This document shows, in pieces, positions 1 through 13,994 of a stretch of DNA of 64,000 nucleotides (position 1 is the first letter of the stretch; each line of letters opens with the position of its first letter). Below the pieces are notes generated by a model that ran no database searches, had not been told where the DNA came from, and was given only the letters and a program-made list of their open reading frames with translations. Source of the stretch: Onthophagus taurus (Eukaryota > Arthropoda > Insecta > Coleoptera > Scarabaeidae); contig NC_091971.1 in NCBI RefSeq assembly GCF_036711975.1, forward strand, positions 19,599,501 to 19,663,500, written 5' to 3'. A program made the translations under genes and the position numbers.

Positions 1-1760
1 CACTTTATTAAGTGAAAAGTTTTTCTTTCAACGCTACTTTTACTATGGTCACAAACGTAAACTCGATAGAGTTGAGAAATATGTGTTTATAGTGTAAATT
101 GTTACACATGGTCTTTAAATAGAGTTGTAAATAAATCTCAAACATACAATTTATACAATTTATACAATAGTATAATACATAATAACGGTTTAGCTGCAAG
201 AAATCCAAATTTTTAAACTACACAATACTAGGTTGGTTTCTATAGTGTTGCGGGTTTCTTTGAAAGTAAAAGCTATGAACAATCGATTTTGAAACAATCA
301 TATGTAAAACAATGGAAAAAAATATAAAGCAAAGTAATAAAAATACATAATCAGGATATTTAATTGATTATATGTACGTGCTTCAAAGACATACATTTAA
401 ATTTATTTTCCGAAATGAAAAAAATAGGATTTAATAGCTTTATATGCAAATAAAACCATCTGTAATTGCCATGTACATGGTTTATTTATGGCGTTAACGA
501 CTTCTAAACCCGTCAGATTTCGCGCAAAAGATAGAGAACAGCTTCATTAATTCATATTTGATATCCTTCCAACTACAGTTTTTACTTTTACTTGTCATCT
601 AATATGTAAAATATCTACCTGCATCCGTGACTATTATCAATAATCTGGAAGTGCACCGTTTCCTTTTTATTTCATTTTTACATTTCGTTTTATCAAAGAA
701 TCCTAATGTATTAATTACAATGTTTGAATAAGAAATGAACACTAGAGTACTTTTTGCATCATTATTGGGACACAAATAATTTTCATACCTCGAGGCTAAA
801 AGATATCTCAATCATATACTGAGTACTAAAGTATTAAGCTGTAAATTCCTCAACATCGACAAGTGTACATACTCGGATTACGTCTTGTTAGTTATCTCAA
901 ATATCAATCGAATCTCCTTTCATTAAACGTATTCAATGTAATCGTTCTTCCCGCGATATCTTAACGATCATGTAACAACATTTCCAATCTCTAAGATTAT
1001 GCTTAATTATCCTCAACAACTCATTAACTGGCGAGGCTAATTAACGAAATTTTTCAAAGTTAAGTGGCGATATTAGCCCAACTAAAACGGTACATTACTG
1101 ATATAATAACACTAAAATTATGTTAAAATTACAGTCCATCGGACGACAACATTTTAGTTAACACACATATAGTAGTTATTCTATGAGTTAAAGAAGCGAT
1201 TCCGTTATTTTCTCATTTTTATCCCGAGCTTTACACCACTTCGACCGTGAGAGATTTATGTAGATTTGTGAAATGGAAGTGAAGTGAGACAGGAAAAGGA
1301 ATCCCATTGTAAAAGCGGTAAGCAATTAGTAATTTACACTTTAAAAGGCAAATTAAGTACTAAATTTTGTATAAAATAATTTGTAACTAAATTATTTAAA
1401 AGAATCTTAGATATTTGTGATCGTGACTTCTTATATCTTACTGTATACATTATATAGGACATTTATTGTTATTTACCTTAGTCTCTCTTACTTCTTGTGA
1501 CTACTGTTATAATTTACTGCTACCGTATACTTCAATAATATTAATTATTTGGTACAAGTTCATTTCTGTGTGGTCTAGTTACTATAATATACGGTTCATT
1601 GCGTTACAACGATGTTAAGTCCTTCTCTAACATCGTATAAATAAAAGTAATTTATTGGTTAAGCTAAGTTGTCTCTAATAACAAATACCGAACAAAAAGG
1701 TATCTCAATTACATGAAAAAAATTACATGTACAAGTATATAAAAGAAAGATGTTTAAAAT
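1..1760. other. Unassigned AT-rich sequence
   Basis: No coding exon, RNA gene or transposon end is recognised here. Only short chance open frames are present. The stretch ends at the first Sat1 monomer. Confidence 0.5.
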
Positions 1761-4475
1761 TTTATTCTTAACAATATTGCTCTTTTACACTTTTGCTCTC
1801 AGATGCATAAATATCGAGACAAGTTCGAAAAGGTGAAAATTAGATGAAATCGTGGTTTTACGTTGTATTGTTGGTAAAGCACGGGATTTAGAACATTTTA
1901 GAAAAAAAGTTTTATTATAAAAGTTGTAGCAAATCTTATTCTTAACAATATTGCTCTTTTATACTTTTGCTCTCAGATGCATAAATATCGAGACAAGTTC
2001 GAAAAGGTAAAAATTAGATGAAATCGTGGTTTTACGTTGTATTATTGGTAAAGCACGGGATTCGGAATATTTTAGAAAAAAAGTTTTATTATAAAAGTTG
2101 TAGCAAATCTTATTCTTAACAATATTGCTCTTTTACACTTTTGCTCTCAGATGCATAAATATCGAGACAAGTTCGAAAAGGTGAAAATTAGATGAAATCG
2201 TGGTTTTACGTTGTATTGTTGGTAAAGCACGGGATTTAGAACATTTTAGAAAAAAAGTTTTATTATAAAAGCTGTAGCAAATCGTATTCTTAACAATATT
2301 GCTCTTTTACACTTTTGCTCTCAGATGCATAAATATCGAGACAAGTTCGAAAAGGTGAAAATTAGATGAAATCGTGGTTTTACATTGTATTGTTGGTAAA
2401 GCACGGGATTCGGAACATTTTAGAAAAAAAGTTTTATTATAAAAGTTGTAGCAAATCTTATTCTCAACAATATTGCTCTTTTACACTTTTGGTCTCAGAT
2501 GCATAAATACCGAGAAAAGTTCGAAAAGGTGAAAATTAGATGAAATCGTGGTTTTACGTTGTATTGTTGGTAGAGCACGGGATTCGGAACATTTTAGAAA
2601 AAAAGTTTTAGTATAAAAGTTGTAGCAAATCTTATTCTTAACAATATTGCTCTTTTACACTTTTGCTGTCAGATGGATAAATATCGAGACAAGTTCGAAA
2701 AGGTGAATATTAGATGAAATCGTGGTTTTACGTTGTGTTGTTGGTAAAGCACGGGATTTAGAACATTTTAGAAAAAAAGTTTTATTATAAAAGTTGTAGC
2801 AAATCTTATTCTTAACAATATTGCTCTTTTACACTTTTGCTCTCAGATGCATAAATACCGAGAAAAGTTCGAAAAGGTGAAAATTAGTTAAAATCGTGAT
2901 TTTACATCTTGTTGTTGGTAGAGCACGGGATTCGAAACGTTTTAGAAAAAAAGTTTTATTATAAAAGTTGTAGCAAATCGTATTCTTAACAATATTGCTC
3001 TTTTACACTTGTGCTCTCAGATGCATAAATATCGAGACAAGTTCGAAAAGGTGAAAATTAGATGAAATCGTGGTTTTACGTTGTATTGTTGGTAAAGCAC
3101 GGGATTTAGAATATTTTAGAAAAAAGTTTTATTATAAAAGTTGTAGCAAATCTTATTCTTAACAATATTGCTCTTTTACACTTTTGCTCTCAGATGCATA
3201 AATATCGAGACAAGTTCGAAAAGGTGAAAATTAGATGAAATCGTGGTTTTACGTTGTATTGTTGGTAAAGCACGGGATTCGGAACATTTTAGAAAAAAAG
3301 TTTTATTATAAAAGTTGTAGCAAATCTTATTCTTAACAATATTACTCTTTTACACTTTTGCTCTCAGATGCATAAATATCGAGATAAGTTCGAAAAGGTG
3401 AAAATTAGTTAAAATCGCGATTTTACGTTGTATTGTTGGTAAAGCACGGCATTCGGAACATTTTAGAAAAAAAGTTTTAGTATAAAAGTTGTAGGAAATC
3501 TTATTCTTAACAATATTGCTCTCTTACAGTTTTGCTCTCAGATGCATAAATATCAAGACAAGTTCGAAAAGGTGATAATTAGATGAAATCGTGGTTTTAC
3601 GTTGTATTGTTGGTAAAGCACGGGATTTAGAACATTTTAGAAAAAAAGTTTTATTATAAAAGTTGTAGCAAATCTTATTCTTAACAAAATTGCTCTTTTA
3701 CACTTTTGCTCTCAGATACATAAATATCGAGACAAGTTCGTAAAGGTGAAAATTAGATGAAATCGTGGTTTTACGTTGTATTGTTGGTAGAGCACGGGAT
3801 TCGGAACGTTTTAGAAAAAAAGTTTTATTATAAAAGTTGTAGCAAATCTTATTCTTAACAATATTGCTCTGTTACACTTTTGCTCTCAGATGCATTATTA
3901 CCGAGACAACTTCGAAAAGGTGAAAATTAGATGAAACGTGGTTTTACGTTGTATTGTTGGAAAAGCACGGGATTCGGAACATTTTAGAAAAAAAGTTTTA
4001 TCATAAAAGTTGTAGCAAATCTTATTCTTAACAATATTGCTCTTTTACACTTTTGCTCTCAGATGCATAAATATCGAGACAAGTTCGAAAAGGTGAAAAT
4101 TAGATGAAATCGTGGTTTTACGTTGTAATGTTGGTAAAGCACGGGATTTAGAACATTTTAGAAAAAAAGTTTTATTATAAAAGTTGTAGCAAATCTTATT
4201 CTTAACAGTATTGCTCTTTTACACTTTTGCTCTCAGATGCATAAATATCGAGACAAGTTCGAAAAGGTGAAAATTAGATGAAATCGTGGTTTTACGTTGT
4301 ATTGTTGGTAAAGCACGGGATTTAGAACATTTTAGAAAAAAAGTTTTATTATAAAAGTTGTAGCAAATCTTATTCTTAACAATATTACTCTCTTACAGTT
4401 TTGCTGTCAGATGCGTAAATATGGAGGCAAGTTCTAAAAGGTGTAAATTAGATGAAATCGTGGTTTTACACCTAT
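1761..4475 (+). repeat. Satellite Sat1, block A (174-bp monomers, ~15.6 copies)
   Basis: The phrase TTATTCTTAACAATATTGCT recurs every 174 bp (anchor base at 1764, 1938, 2112, 2286 and so on). Each monomer carries CTCAGATGCATAAATATCGA, then AAAAGGTGAAAATTAGATGA, then AAAGCACGGGATT and a GTTTTATTATAAAAGTTGTA tail. Monomers differ by a few substitutions, mainly GGATTTAGAAC versus GGATTCGGAAC. The array stops abruptly at a dispersed repeat beginning near 4472. Monomer length is close to one nucleosome, as in many insect heterochromatic satellites. Confidence 0.95.
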
Positions 4476-4739
4476 GCGAAGTTAGCCCCCAATTAGATAG
4501 GATTTTACATGTATAGTATTTTGATTATAACAAGAGAACCAGTCAACCGATTTCGATAAACAATGTCTCATTCGAAAGCTTAATCTTTGGCCAATACGAA
4601 AGTGGAAATGCCAGATTCGAAATCTCTTTCGAATTCCGCTAAAACGCCAAAATAATGCGAAGGTACACGAAAATAACACAAAAATGACCTTTTTTAAGAG
4701 GTGATAACTCGTAAACGATGTACCCGATGATCAAGATCT
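4472..4739 (+). repeat. Satellite-flanking dispersed repeat, left copy
   Basis: This sequence borders Sat1 block A. It reappears as a diverged reverse complement at 13995-14191, bordering Sat1 block B. Shared landmarks are TATGCGAAGTTAGCCCC, AAAACGCCAAAATA and AATAACACAAAAATGA. The left copy has about 80 bp not present in the right copy. Confidence 0.75.
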
Positions 4740-4969
4740 ATAGCTCATTCGATTCGCCATAGTTTCTTCTATGGAAATCACAAAATGCCCGATTTCAATT
4801 GTCTCCCGTTAACCTTGTACAACACAAAAAATTAATTAATCAAATAAGTCAATTATCTCCTTTGTTAATTGACCAATTTTAGTCATCAACATCTCGATCG
4901 AAAGTATGATCTACAATGAATGCGAAGGCGGAAATGCCCGATTTCAAAATTTACTAATTACCTACGTAC

Positions 4970-5115
4970 GGTTATTTAAATGACTCCAAGTACTGGAAGT
5001 CTAGCCCCCAATACGAAAAAATTAATTTTGATTAAATTCGCTATAACTAAAGAACGGTTTGGCCGATTTTAATGTTATATATCTCAAATGAAAAGCTTGC
5101 GTCTGGCTGAATATA
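4970..5115 (+). repeat. Dispersed repeat R, copy 1
   Basis: A ~145-bp repeat with the landmarks ACTGGAAGTCT, TTAATTTTGATTAAATTCGC and AAAGAACGG followed by AGCTTGCGTCTGGCTGAATA. Related sequence occurs at 7955-8025 (diverged), 54848-54930 (inverted) and 57996-58105 (inverted). No coding capacity is seen. Identity of the family is unknown. Confidence 0.7.
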
Positions 5116-5242
5116 GAAGTTATAAACATTAAATTAACAAGGCGCATAACATTGTATTATATGAATCTGTAAGTGCATTTTTGAACTACACTTTCAAATA
5201 GCATCTTTCTATCGTATGACCTACAGAGAAACTGATACGATA

Positions 5243-6817
5243 TACAGGGTGTTCCGGTGACTCGGGGCATAAAATTAACCTCACATACTAGAGCAAAAGT
5301 GATGACGATTCGTGAAAAAAAATTATTATAAAAGTCTTCAAATGGCCAAGATATGGGCCATCAAAGTTTAGAAATTTTAACACATTTTTCTAAATATTTT
5401 CAATACCATTTATGGTAGAGCGTTGAAATTTGGTACAGGGTAAACAAATATCAAGCAAAATCATTGAACCAATTTTGCTGTCAACTTGCTTATGTCGTTT
5501 AAACACAAACGATAGTTTTTTGTTAGTTAAGTTTTTATTAATTTTAAGTGTCCAAAATGGAGAGTTACACATTTAGTGAACAAACTGACATGATTTTGAC
5601 ATTAAGGGAATGTCATGGAAATAGACTACGTAAAAGAAAATACTACAGCTAGTACTTTGGATATGGCGAGGCACTTTTTAACTTCAAAACAACTGTCTGG
5701 AGTGTTCTTCACGAGCAACAGCTTTATCCATTTCATTGTTACAAAGTTCAGGAAGTTCGACTGGCTGATTACCCACTACGACTGCAATATTGCCAAATAA
5801 TGCAGCACAAAATCCAAATTGATGATCAGTTTTAAGAAAAAGTGCTTTTTACAGATGAATCCACTTTTTCTAAAGATGGAATCATCAATTTGAGAAATTT
5901 ACATAGTTGGGCGAACGAAAATCCAAGATTTAAGGATACTTAGAAATCACAATGGAGATTTTCTCTTAACGTTTGGGCTGGCATTGTGGGCGATGTAATT
6001 ATTGGACCCGTTTTCTTGCCATCAAGGCTGGATGGACATACATACAGGCGACATTTAGAGAAATTAAATGATTTTTTAGATAACGTTCCTTTAAACACAA
6101 GGCAAGCAATGTGGTATATGCATGATGGTGCTTTTGCGCATAGCACACAGGCTGTCCAAGAATTTCTGAAGGAACGTTTTCCGGGACGGTGGATTGGACG
6201 AGGAGTAGGTGCACCGATAAGATGGCCCCCCGATCGCCGGATCTTACACGTGTAGTTTTTTATTAGTAGATTTTTAATAACACTGGATTTAACTAAATCT
6301 GCACTTAGAAATTTATGCAAATAATGGTTATTAGCTCAGTTCGTTTGTCATCGCCAACTCAGATCTTGCGGAATATGTTTCCTTTTTTTTGTTTGTTACG
6401 ATTGAAATCAAAGCTTAATGTCAATGTTATCAAAATTTTCAAAGAGTGATAAAAGTTTCTAAAATAAATTTTCTATTAAAAAGTACAAAAATAAATGTAG
6501 GGTTACGAGCAAACAAAAAAGTTCTAAGCAAACAAATTTTAGGGACACCTGTATAGCATGGTTGCCACCGCCCGATCAAAGTCAAAATTGGTTCAATGAT
6601 TTTGCTTGATATTTGTTTACCCTGTACCAAATTTCAACGCTCTACCATAAATGGCATTGAAAATATTTAGAAAAATGTGTTAAAATTTCTCAACTTTGAT
6701 GGCCCATATCTTGGCCATTTGAAGACTTTTATAATATTTTTTTTTCACGAATCCACATCATTTTTGCTCTAGTATATGAGGTTAATTTTATGCCCCGAGT
6801 CACCGGAACACCCTGTA
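5243..6817 (+). mobile_element. Mariner-like DNA transposon with 235-bp inverted repeats
   Basis: The ends are long inverted repeats, 5243-5477 and 6583-6817, both starting TACAGGGTGTTCCGGTGACT and flanked by TA, the target duplication of Tc1/mariner elements. The interior holds a decayed transposase of the type with an N-terminal DUF4817-like helix-turn-helix, related to the better preserved one at 33697-34764. After the RSPDL-like third catalytic block the 3' coding part is lost, although the right terminus survives. Confidence 0.9.
5557..6255 (+). pseudogene. Mariner-like transposase, degenerate
   Basis: Reading starts at an ATG at 5557 (MESYTFSEQTDMILTLRECH) and is broken by stops and at least one frameshift. 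Recognisable blocks in order: the first catalytic D in LFTDESTFSKDG, then LNVWAGIVGDVIIGPVF, then LRLDGHTYRR-like sequence, then the second catalytic D in MHDGAFAHS, then FPGRWIGRG. The final PPRSPDL block is only readable after a one-base shift near 6230. This is a dead cut-and-paste transposase inside the inverted repeats described for the element. Confidence 0.85.
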
Positions 6818-6819
6818 TA

Positions 6820-7950
6820 CATGATTTTTTTTTAGATAAACTTATCGATTTGAAGAACAGAATTGATTATCTTAATTTGACTAGGCGTCATTTTGCCAAT
6901 AATATTTTTTTTGCTTAGTTCTAGTTCAAACGATAATCACAAGTACATATATAGAAAAGAACATCATTTGACTTTTGAGTTTCAGATTATTTCAGGGATA
7001 GATATTGTATCAACCAGCAACTTAGACAATCCACGCACCAACTTGGTTGAGGGACAATGTAAAGATTATTTTCTATAAACAATTCTTTTTAAATAAGTAA
7101 ATATATCATAAAAACATATGCAAAAGATTAAATTGAAATACCACATAATTTGGTAGCAAAAAATTCCCAAAGAAATCATTTTATTTGATACAAAAAAAAG
7201 AGACTCCCCCATTAAAAAGTTTGAATTAGATTATACTAGTATTATTTGAAGTGGTTTACACTCAATTTCAATTTATTTCATGTTTTGACAATGTTGATAA
7301 TTAAATCTTTATAATTTTTCAAGCACAAAATGCAAAAATTTATTGAATGGTACCGTTTTTCAAGCACAAATCCAATAAGTAGCGTTCAAACGGTTTTTAT
7401 CTGGAAAAATTATACCGTTCAAATCGCGAATTTTCCCGATATATTTTGGTCAATTAATAAAATTGAAAACGACTCACCGAATAGATGTTGTTTCCCTTGG
7501 ATTTTACTTCGAAGCTCAGCTAGAAAGAAAAGATAAATTAATTTATTGTGACAAAAAAAAAGAATTAATACGATACCTTCACATCTTTCAACATCCATAA
7601 AATAGCAATCCCATGATGTCCTATATCACATCACTAATATCACCTAATACTTAGCATAAATATAGCACGCATTTATCACTTAATTTAAGTAAAAAGTTTT
7701 ATTTTTCTAAACTACTTTATCACCCTTAAACGCCCGCATATCAACTAAAATGCGTTATTAGCGAATCAACTTCCAAACATCCCCTCCTTAATTTATTGTG
7801 GGAAGAAGGAATACCGGAGGTGAATAAACAAAAAATGTAAAGACGACGGGCCGAAGCGGTTTTAAATCGTTTTTTGGTTTTAAAACTCAACCTTTCAATA
7901 AAAAAATTACTCGTTTTCTCGAAACTAATCGAACTTCAATGTTTAACACT
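6820..7950. other. Unassigned sequence between mariner element and Sat1 block B
   Basis: No gene is recognised. Short open frames near 6893 and 7330 have no recognisable motif and no splice context. The end of the stretch grades into a diverged copy of repeat R. Confidence 0.5.
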
Positions 7951-7954
7951 TCCT

Positions 7955-8025
7955 GCAAAAGAAAGTAAGTATCCCCCAATATAAAAAAAATAATTTAAAC
8001 TAAATCGACCATAATTAGAGAAAAA
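7955..8025 (+). repeat. Dispersed repeat R, diverged copy
   Basis: The phrase GTAAGTATCCCCCAATATAA and the following AATCGACCATAATTAGAGAA match repeat R at 4970-5115 loosely. It sits directly against the first Sat1 monomer of block B. Confidence 0.5.
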
Positions 8026-11000
8026 ATAATATCGAGAAAAGTTCTGAAAGATGAAAATTAGATGAAACCGTGGTTTTACGTCTTGTTGTTGGCAGAGCAC
8101 GGGATTTGGAACGTTTTAGAAAAAAAGTTTTAGTATAAAAGTTGTACCAAATCTTATTCTTAACAATATTGCTCTTTTACACTTTTGCTCTCAGAAGCAT
8201 AAATATCGAGAAAAGTTCTGAAAGATAAAAATTAGATGAAATCGTGGTTTTACATCTTGTTGTTGATAGAGCACGGGATTCGGAACATTTCAGAAAAAAA
8301 GTTTTGTAATAAAAGTTGTAACAAATTTTCTTCTTAACAATATTGCTCTTTTACACATTTACTCTCAGATGCATAAATATCGAGAAAAGTTCTGAAAGAT
8401 GAAATCGTGGGTTTTTCGTCTTGTTGTTGGCAAAGGACGGGATTCGGAGCATTTTAGAAAAAATGTTTTAGTATAAAAGTTGTAGCAAATCTTATGCTTA
8501 ATAATATTGCTCTCTTACACTTTTGCTCTCAGATGCATAAATATCGAGAAAAATTCGAAAAGGTGAAAATTAGAAGAAATCTTTCTTTTATATGTTGTTG
8601 TTGATAAACCACGGGATTCGGAACATTTCAGAAAAAAAGTTTTATAATAAAAGTTGTACCAAATCTTATTCTTAACAATATTGCTCTTTTACACTTTTGC
8701 TCTCAGATACATAAATATCGAGACAAGTTCAAAAAGGTGAAAATTAGATGAAATCGTGGTTTTACGTTGTATTGTTGCTAAAGCACGGGATTCGGAACAT
8801 TTTAGAAAAATAGTTTTATTATAAAAGTTGTAGCAAATCTTATTCTTAACAATATTGCTCTTTTACACGTTTGTTCTTAGATGCATAAATACCGAGAAAA
8901 GTTCCAAAAAGGTGAAAATTAGTTAAAATCGTGATTTTACGTTTTGTTGTTGGTAGAGCACGGGATTCGGAACGATTTAGAAAAAAAGTTTTAGTATAAA
9001 AGTTGTAGCAAATCTTATTCTTAACAATATTGCTCTCTTACAGTTTTGCTCTCAGATGCATAAATATCGAGAAAAGTTCGAAAAGGTGAAAATTAGAAGA
9101 AATCTTTCTTTTATATGTTGTTGTTGATAAACCACGGGATTCGGAACATTTCAGAAAAAAAGTTTTATAATAAAAGTTGTACCAAATCTTATTCTTAACA
9201 ATATTGCTCTTTTACACTTTTGCTCTCAGATACATAAATATCGAGACAAGTTCAAAAAGGTGAAAATTAGATGAAATCGTGGTTTTACGTTGTATTGTTG
9301 CTAAAGCACGGGATTCGGAACATTTTAGAAAAATAGTTTTATTATAAAAGTTGTAGCAAATCTTATTCTTAACAATATTGCTCTTTTACACGTTTGTTCT
9401 TAGATGCATAAATACCGAGAAAAGTTCCAAAAAGGTGAAAATTAGTTAAAATCGTGATTTTACGTTTTGTTGTTGGTAGAGCACGGGATTCGGAACGATT
9501 TAGAAAAAAAGTTTTAGTATAAAAGTTGTAGCAAATCTTATTCTTAACAATATTGCTCTCTTACAGTTTTGCTCTCAGATGCATAAATATCGAGAAAAGT
9601 TCGAAAAGGTGAAAATTAGAAGAAATCTTTCTTTTATATGTTGTTGATAAACCACGGGATTCGGAACATTTCAGAAAAAAAGTTTTGTAATAAAAGTTGT
9701 AGTAAATTTTATTCTTAACAATATTTCTCTTTTACACATTTACTTTCAGATGCATAAATATCGAGAAAAGTTCTGAAAGATGAAATCGTGGGCTTTTCGT
9801 CTTGTTGTTGGCAGAGGACGGGATTCGGAGCGATTTAGAAAAAATGTTTTAGTATAAAAGTTGTAGCAAATCTTATTCTTAACAATATTGCTCTCTTACA
9901 GTTTTGCTCTCAGATGCATAAATATCGAGAAAAATTCGAAAAGGTGAAAATTAGAAGAAATCTTTCTTTTATATGTTGTTGTTGATAAACCACGGGATTC
10001 GGAACATTTCAGAAAAAAAGTTTTATAATAAAAGTTGTAGCAAATTTTATTCTTAACAATATTGCTCTTTTACAATTTTGTTCTCAGATGCACAAATATC
10101 GAGACAAGTTCGAAAAGGTGAAAATTAGTGAAAATCGTGATTTTACGTTGTATTGTTGGTAAAGCACGGGATTTAGAACATTTTAGAAAAAAAGTTTTAT
10201 TATAAAAGTTGTAGCAAATCTTATTCTTAACAATATTGCTCTTTTACACTTTTGCTCTCAGATACATAAATATCGAGACAAGTTCAAAAAGGTGAAAATT
10301 AGATGAAATCGTGGTTTTACGTTGTATTGTTGCTAAAGCACGGGATTCGGAACATTTTAGAAAAAAAGTTTTATTATAAAAGTTGTAGCAAATCTTATTC
10401 TTAACAATATTGCTCTTTTACACGTTTGTTCTTAGATGCATAAATACCGAGAAAAGTTCCAAAAAGGTGAAAATTAGTTAAAATCGTGATTTTACGTCTT
10501 GTTGTTGGTAGAGCACGGGATTCGGAACGTTTTAGAAAAAAAGTTTTAGTATAAAAGTTGTAGCAAATCTTATTCTTAACAATATTGCTCTCTTACAGTT
10601 TTGCTCTCAGATGCATAAATATCGAGGAAAATTCGAAAAGGTGAAAATTAGAAGAAATCTTTCTTTTATATATTGTTGTTTATAAACCACGGGATTCGGA
10701 ACATTTCAGAAAAGAAGTTTTATAATAAAAGTTGTAGCAAATTTTATTCTTAACAATATTGCTCTTTTACAATTTTGTTCTCAGATGCACAAATATCGAG
10801 ACAAGTTCGAAAAGGTGAAAATTAGTTAAAATCGTGATTTTACGTTGTATTGTTGGTAAAGCACGGGATTTAGAACATTTTAGAAAAAAAGTTTTATTAT
10901 AAAAGTTGTAGCAAATCTTATTCTTAACAATATTGCTCTTTTACACTTTTGCTCTCAGATGCATAAATATCGAGACAAGTTCGAAAAGGTGAAAATTAGT

Positions 11001-13990
11001 TAAAATCGTGATTTTACGTCTTGTTGTTGGTAGAGCACGGGATTCGGAACGTTTTAGAAAAAAAGTTTTAGTATAAAAGCTGTAGCAAATCTTATTCTTA
11101 ACAATATTGCTCTCTTACAGTTTTGCTCTCAGATGCATAAATATCGAGAAAAGTTAGAAAAGGTGAAAATTAGAAGAAATCTTTCTTTTATATGTTGTTG
11201 TTGATAAACCACGGGATTCGGAACATTTCAGAAAAAAAGTTTTATAATAAAAGTTGTAGCAAATTTTATTCTTAACAATATTGCTCTTTTACAATTTTGT
11301 TCTCAGATGCATAATTGTCGAGAAAAATTCGAAAAGGTGAAAATTAGATGAAATCGTGGTTTTACATCTTGTTGATAGAACACGGGATTCGGTACATTGC
11401 AGAAAAAAAGTTTTGTAATAAAAGTTGTAGTAAATTTTATTCTTAACAATATTGCTCTTTTACACATTTACTCTCAGATGCATAAATATCGAGAAAAGTT
11501 CTGAAAGATGAAATCGTGGGCTTTTCGTCTTGTTGTTGGCAGAGGACGGGATTCGGAGCGTTTTAGAAAAAATGTTTTAGTATAAAAGTTGTAGCAAATC
11601 TTATTCTTAACAATATTGCTCTCTTACAGTTTTGCTCTAATATGCATAAATATCGAGAAAAGTTCGAAAAGGTGAAAATTAGAAGAAATCTTTCTTTTAT
11701 ATGTTGTTGATAAACCACGGGATTCGGAACATTTCAGAAAAAAAGTTTTATAACAAAAGTTGTAGCAAATTTTATTCTTAACAATATTGCTCTTTTACAA
11801 TTTTGTTCTCAGATGCATAATTGTCGAGAAAAATTCGAAAAGGTGAAAATTAGATGAAATCGTGGTTTTACATCTTGTTGATAGAACACGGGATTCGGTA
11901 CATTGCAGAAAAAAAGTTTTGTAATAAAAGTTGTAGTAAATTTTATTCTTAACAATATTGCTCTTTTACACATTTACTCTCAGATGCATAAATATCGAGA
12001 AAAGTTCTGAAAGATGAAATCGTGGGCTTTTCGTCTTGTTGTTGGCAGAGGACGGGATTCGGAGCGTTTTAGGAAAAATGTTTTAGTATAAAAGTTGTAG
12101 CAAATCTTATTCTTAACAATATTGCTCTCTTACAGTTTTGCTCTCATATGCATAAATATCGAGAAAAGTTCTAAAAGGTGAAAATTAGAAGAAATCTTTC
12201 TTTTATATGTTGTTGATAAACCACGGGATTCGGAACATTTCAGAAAAAAAGTTTTATAATAAAAGTTGTAGCAAATTTTATTCTTAACAATATTGCTCTT
12301 TTACAATTTTGTTCTCAGATGCATAATTGTCGAGAAAAATTCGAAAAGGTGAAAATTAGATGAAATCGTGGTTTTACATCTTGTTGATAGAACACGGGAT
12401 TCGGTACATTGCAGAAAAAAAGTTTTGTAATAAAAGTTGTAGTAAATTTTATTCTTAACAATATTGCGCTTTTACACTTTTGCTCTCAGATACATAACTA
12501 TCGAGAAAAGTTCTGAAAGATGAAAATTAGATGAAATCGTGGTTTTACATCTTGTTGTTGATAGAGCACGGGATTTGGAACATTTCAGAAAAAAAGTTTT
12601 ATAATAAAAGTTGTAGCAAATTTTATTCTTAACAATATTGCGCTTTTACACTTTTGCTCTCAGATGCATAAATATCGAGAAAAGCTCTGAAAGATGAAAA
12701 TTAGATGAAATGGTCGTTTTATGTCTTGTTGTTGGTAGAGGACGGGATTCGGAACGTTTTAGAAAAAAAGTTTTAGTACAAAAGTTGTAGCATATCTTAT
12801 TCTTAACAATATTGCTCTCTTACACTTTTGCTCTCAGATGCATAAATATCGAGAAAAGCTCTGAAAGATGAAAATTAGATGAAATGGTTGTTTTATGTCT
12901 TGTTGTTGGTAGAGGACGGGATTCGGAACGTTTTAGAAAAAAAGTTTTACTACAAAAGTTGTAGCATATCTTATTCTTAACAATATTGCTCTCTTACACT
13001 TTTGCTCTCAGATGCATAAATATCGAGAAAAGCTCTGAAAGATGAAAATTAGATGAAATGGTCGTTTTGTCTTGTTGTTGGTAGAGGACGGGATTCGGAA
13101 CGTTTTAGAAATAAAGTTTTAGTACAAAAATTGTAGCATATCTTATTCTTAACAATATTGCTCTCTTACACTTTTGCTCTCAGATGCATAAATATCGAGA
13201 AAAGCTCTTAAAGATGAAAATTAGATGAAATGGTCGTTTTATGTCTTGTTGTTGGTGGATGACGGGATTCGGAACGTTTTAGAAGAAAAGTTTTAGTACA
13301 AAAGTTGTAGCATATCTTATTCTTAACAATATTGCTCTCTTACACTTTTGCTCTCAGATGCATAAATATCGAGAAAAGCTCTTAAAGATGAAAATTAGAT
13401 GAAATGGTCGTTTTATGTCTTGTTGTTGGTAGATGACGGGATTCGGAACGTTTTAGAAGAAAAGTTTTAGTACAAAAGTTGTAGCATATCTTATTCTTAA
13501 CAATATTGCTCTCTTACACTTTTGCTCTCAGATGCATAAATATCGAGAAAAGTTCGAAAAGGTGAAAATTAAATGAAAACATGGTTTTACATCTTGTTGT
13601 TGGTAGAGCACGAGATTTGGATCGTTTTAAAAAAAAAGTTTTAAGGCAAAAGTTACAGCAAACATTATTGCTAACAATATTGCTCTTTTACACTTTTGTT
13701 CTCAGATGCATAAATATCCAGAAAAGTTCGAAAAGGTGAAAATTAGATGAAATCGTAGTTTTACATCTTGTTACTGATACAACACGAGAAGTTTTATAAG
13801 AAATTTTATTCTTAACGATATTGCTCTTTTACACATTTGATTTTAGATGCATAAATATTGAGGAAAATTGGAATATGTAGGTGAATTGTGGTTTTACATT
13901 TCGTTATTAGTTGAGCACGGAATCTGGGCTGTTTCAGAAAAAAATGTTTTAGCATAAAAGTTGTAGCAAACTTTATTCTTAACAATATTC
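8026..13990 (+). repeat. Satellite Sat1, block B (~34 monomers, higher-order structure)
   Basis: The monomer is homologous to block A but more diverged, with several subtypes. A subtype marked by AGAAGAAATCTTTCTTTTAT recurs at about 8573, 9096, 9619, 9954, 10651, 11173, 11682 and 12188. Most intervals are 506-523 bp, that is three monomers; one interval is 335 and one is 697. From about 12650 to 13520 a different subtype (AAAGCTCT..AAGATGAAAATTAGATGAAATGG) repeats singly. The right end degenerates after 13540. Confidence 0.93.
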
Positions 13991-13994
13991 TCGA

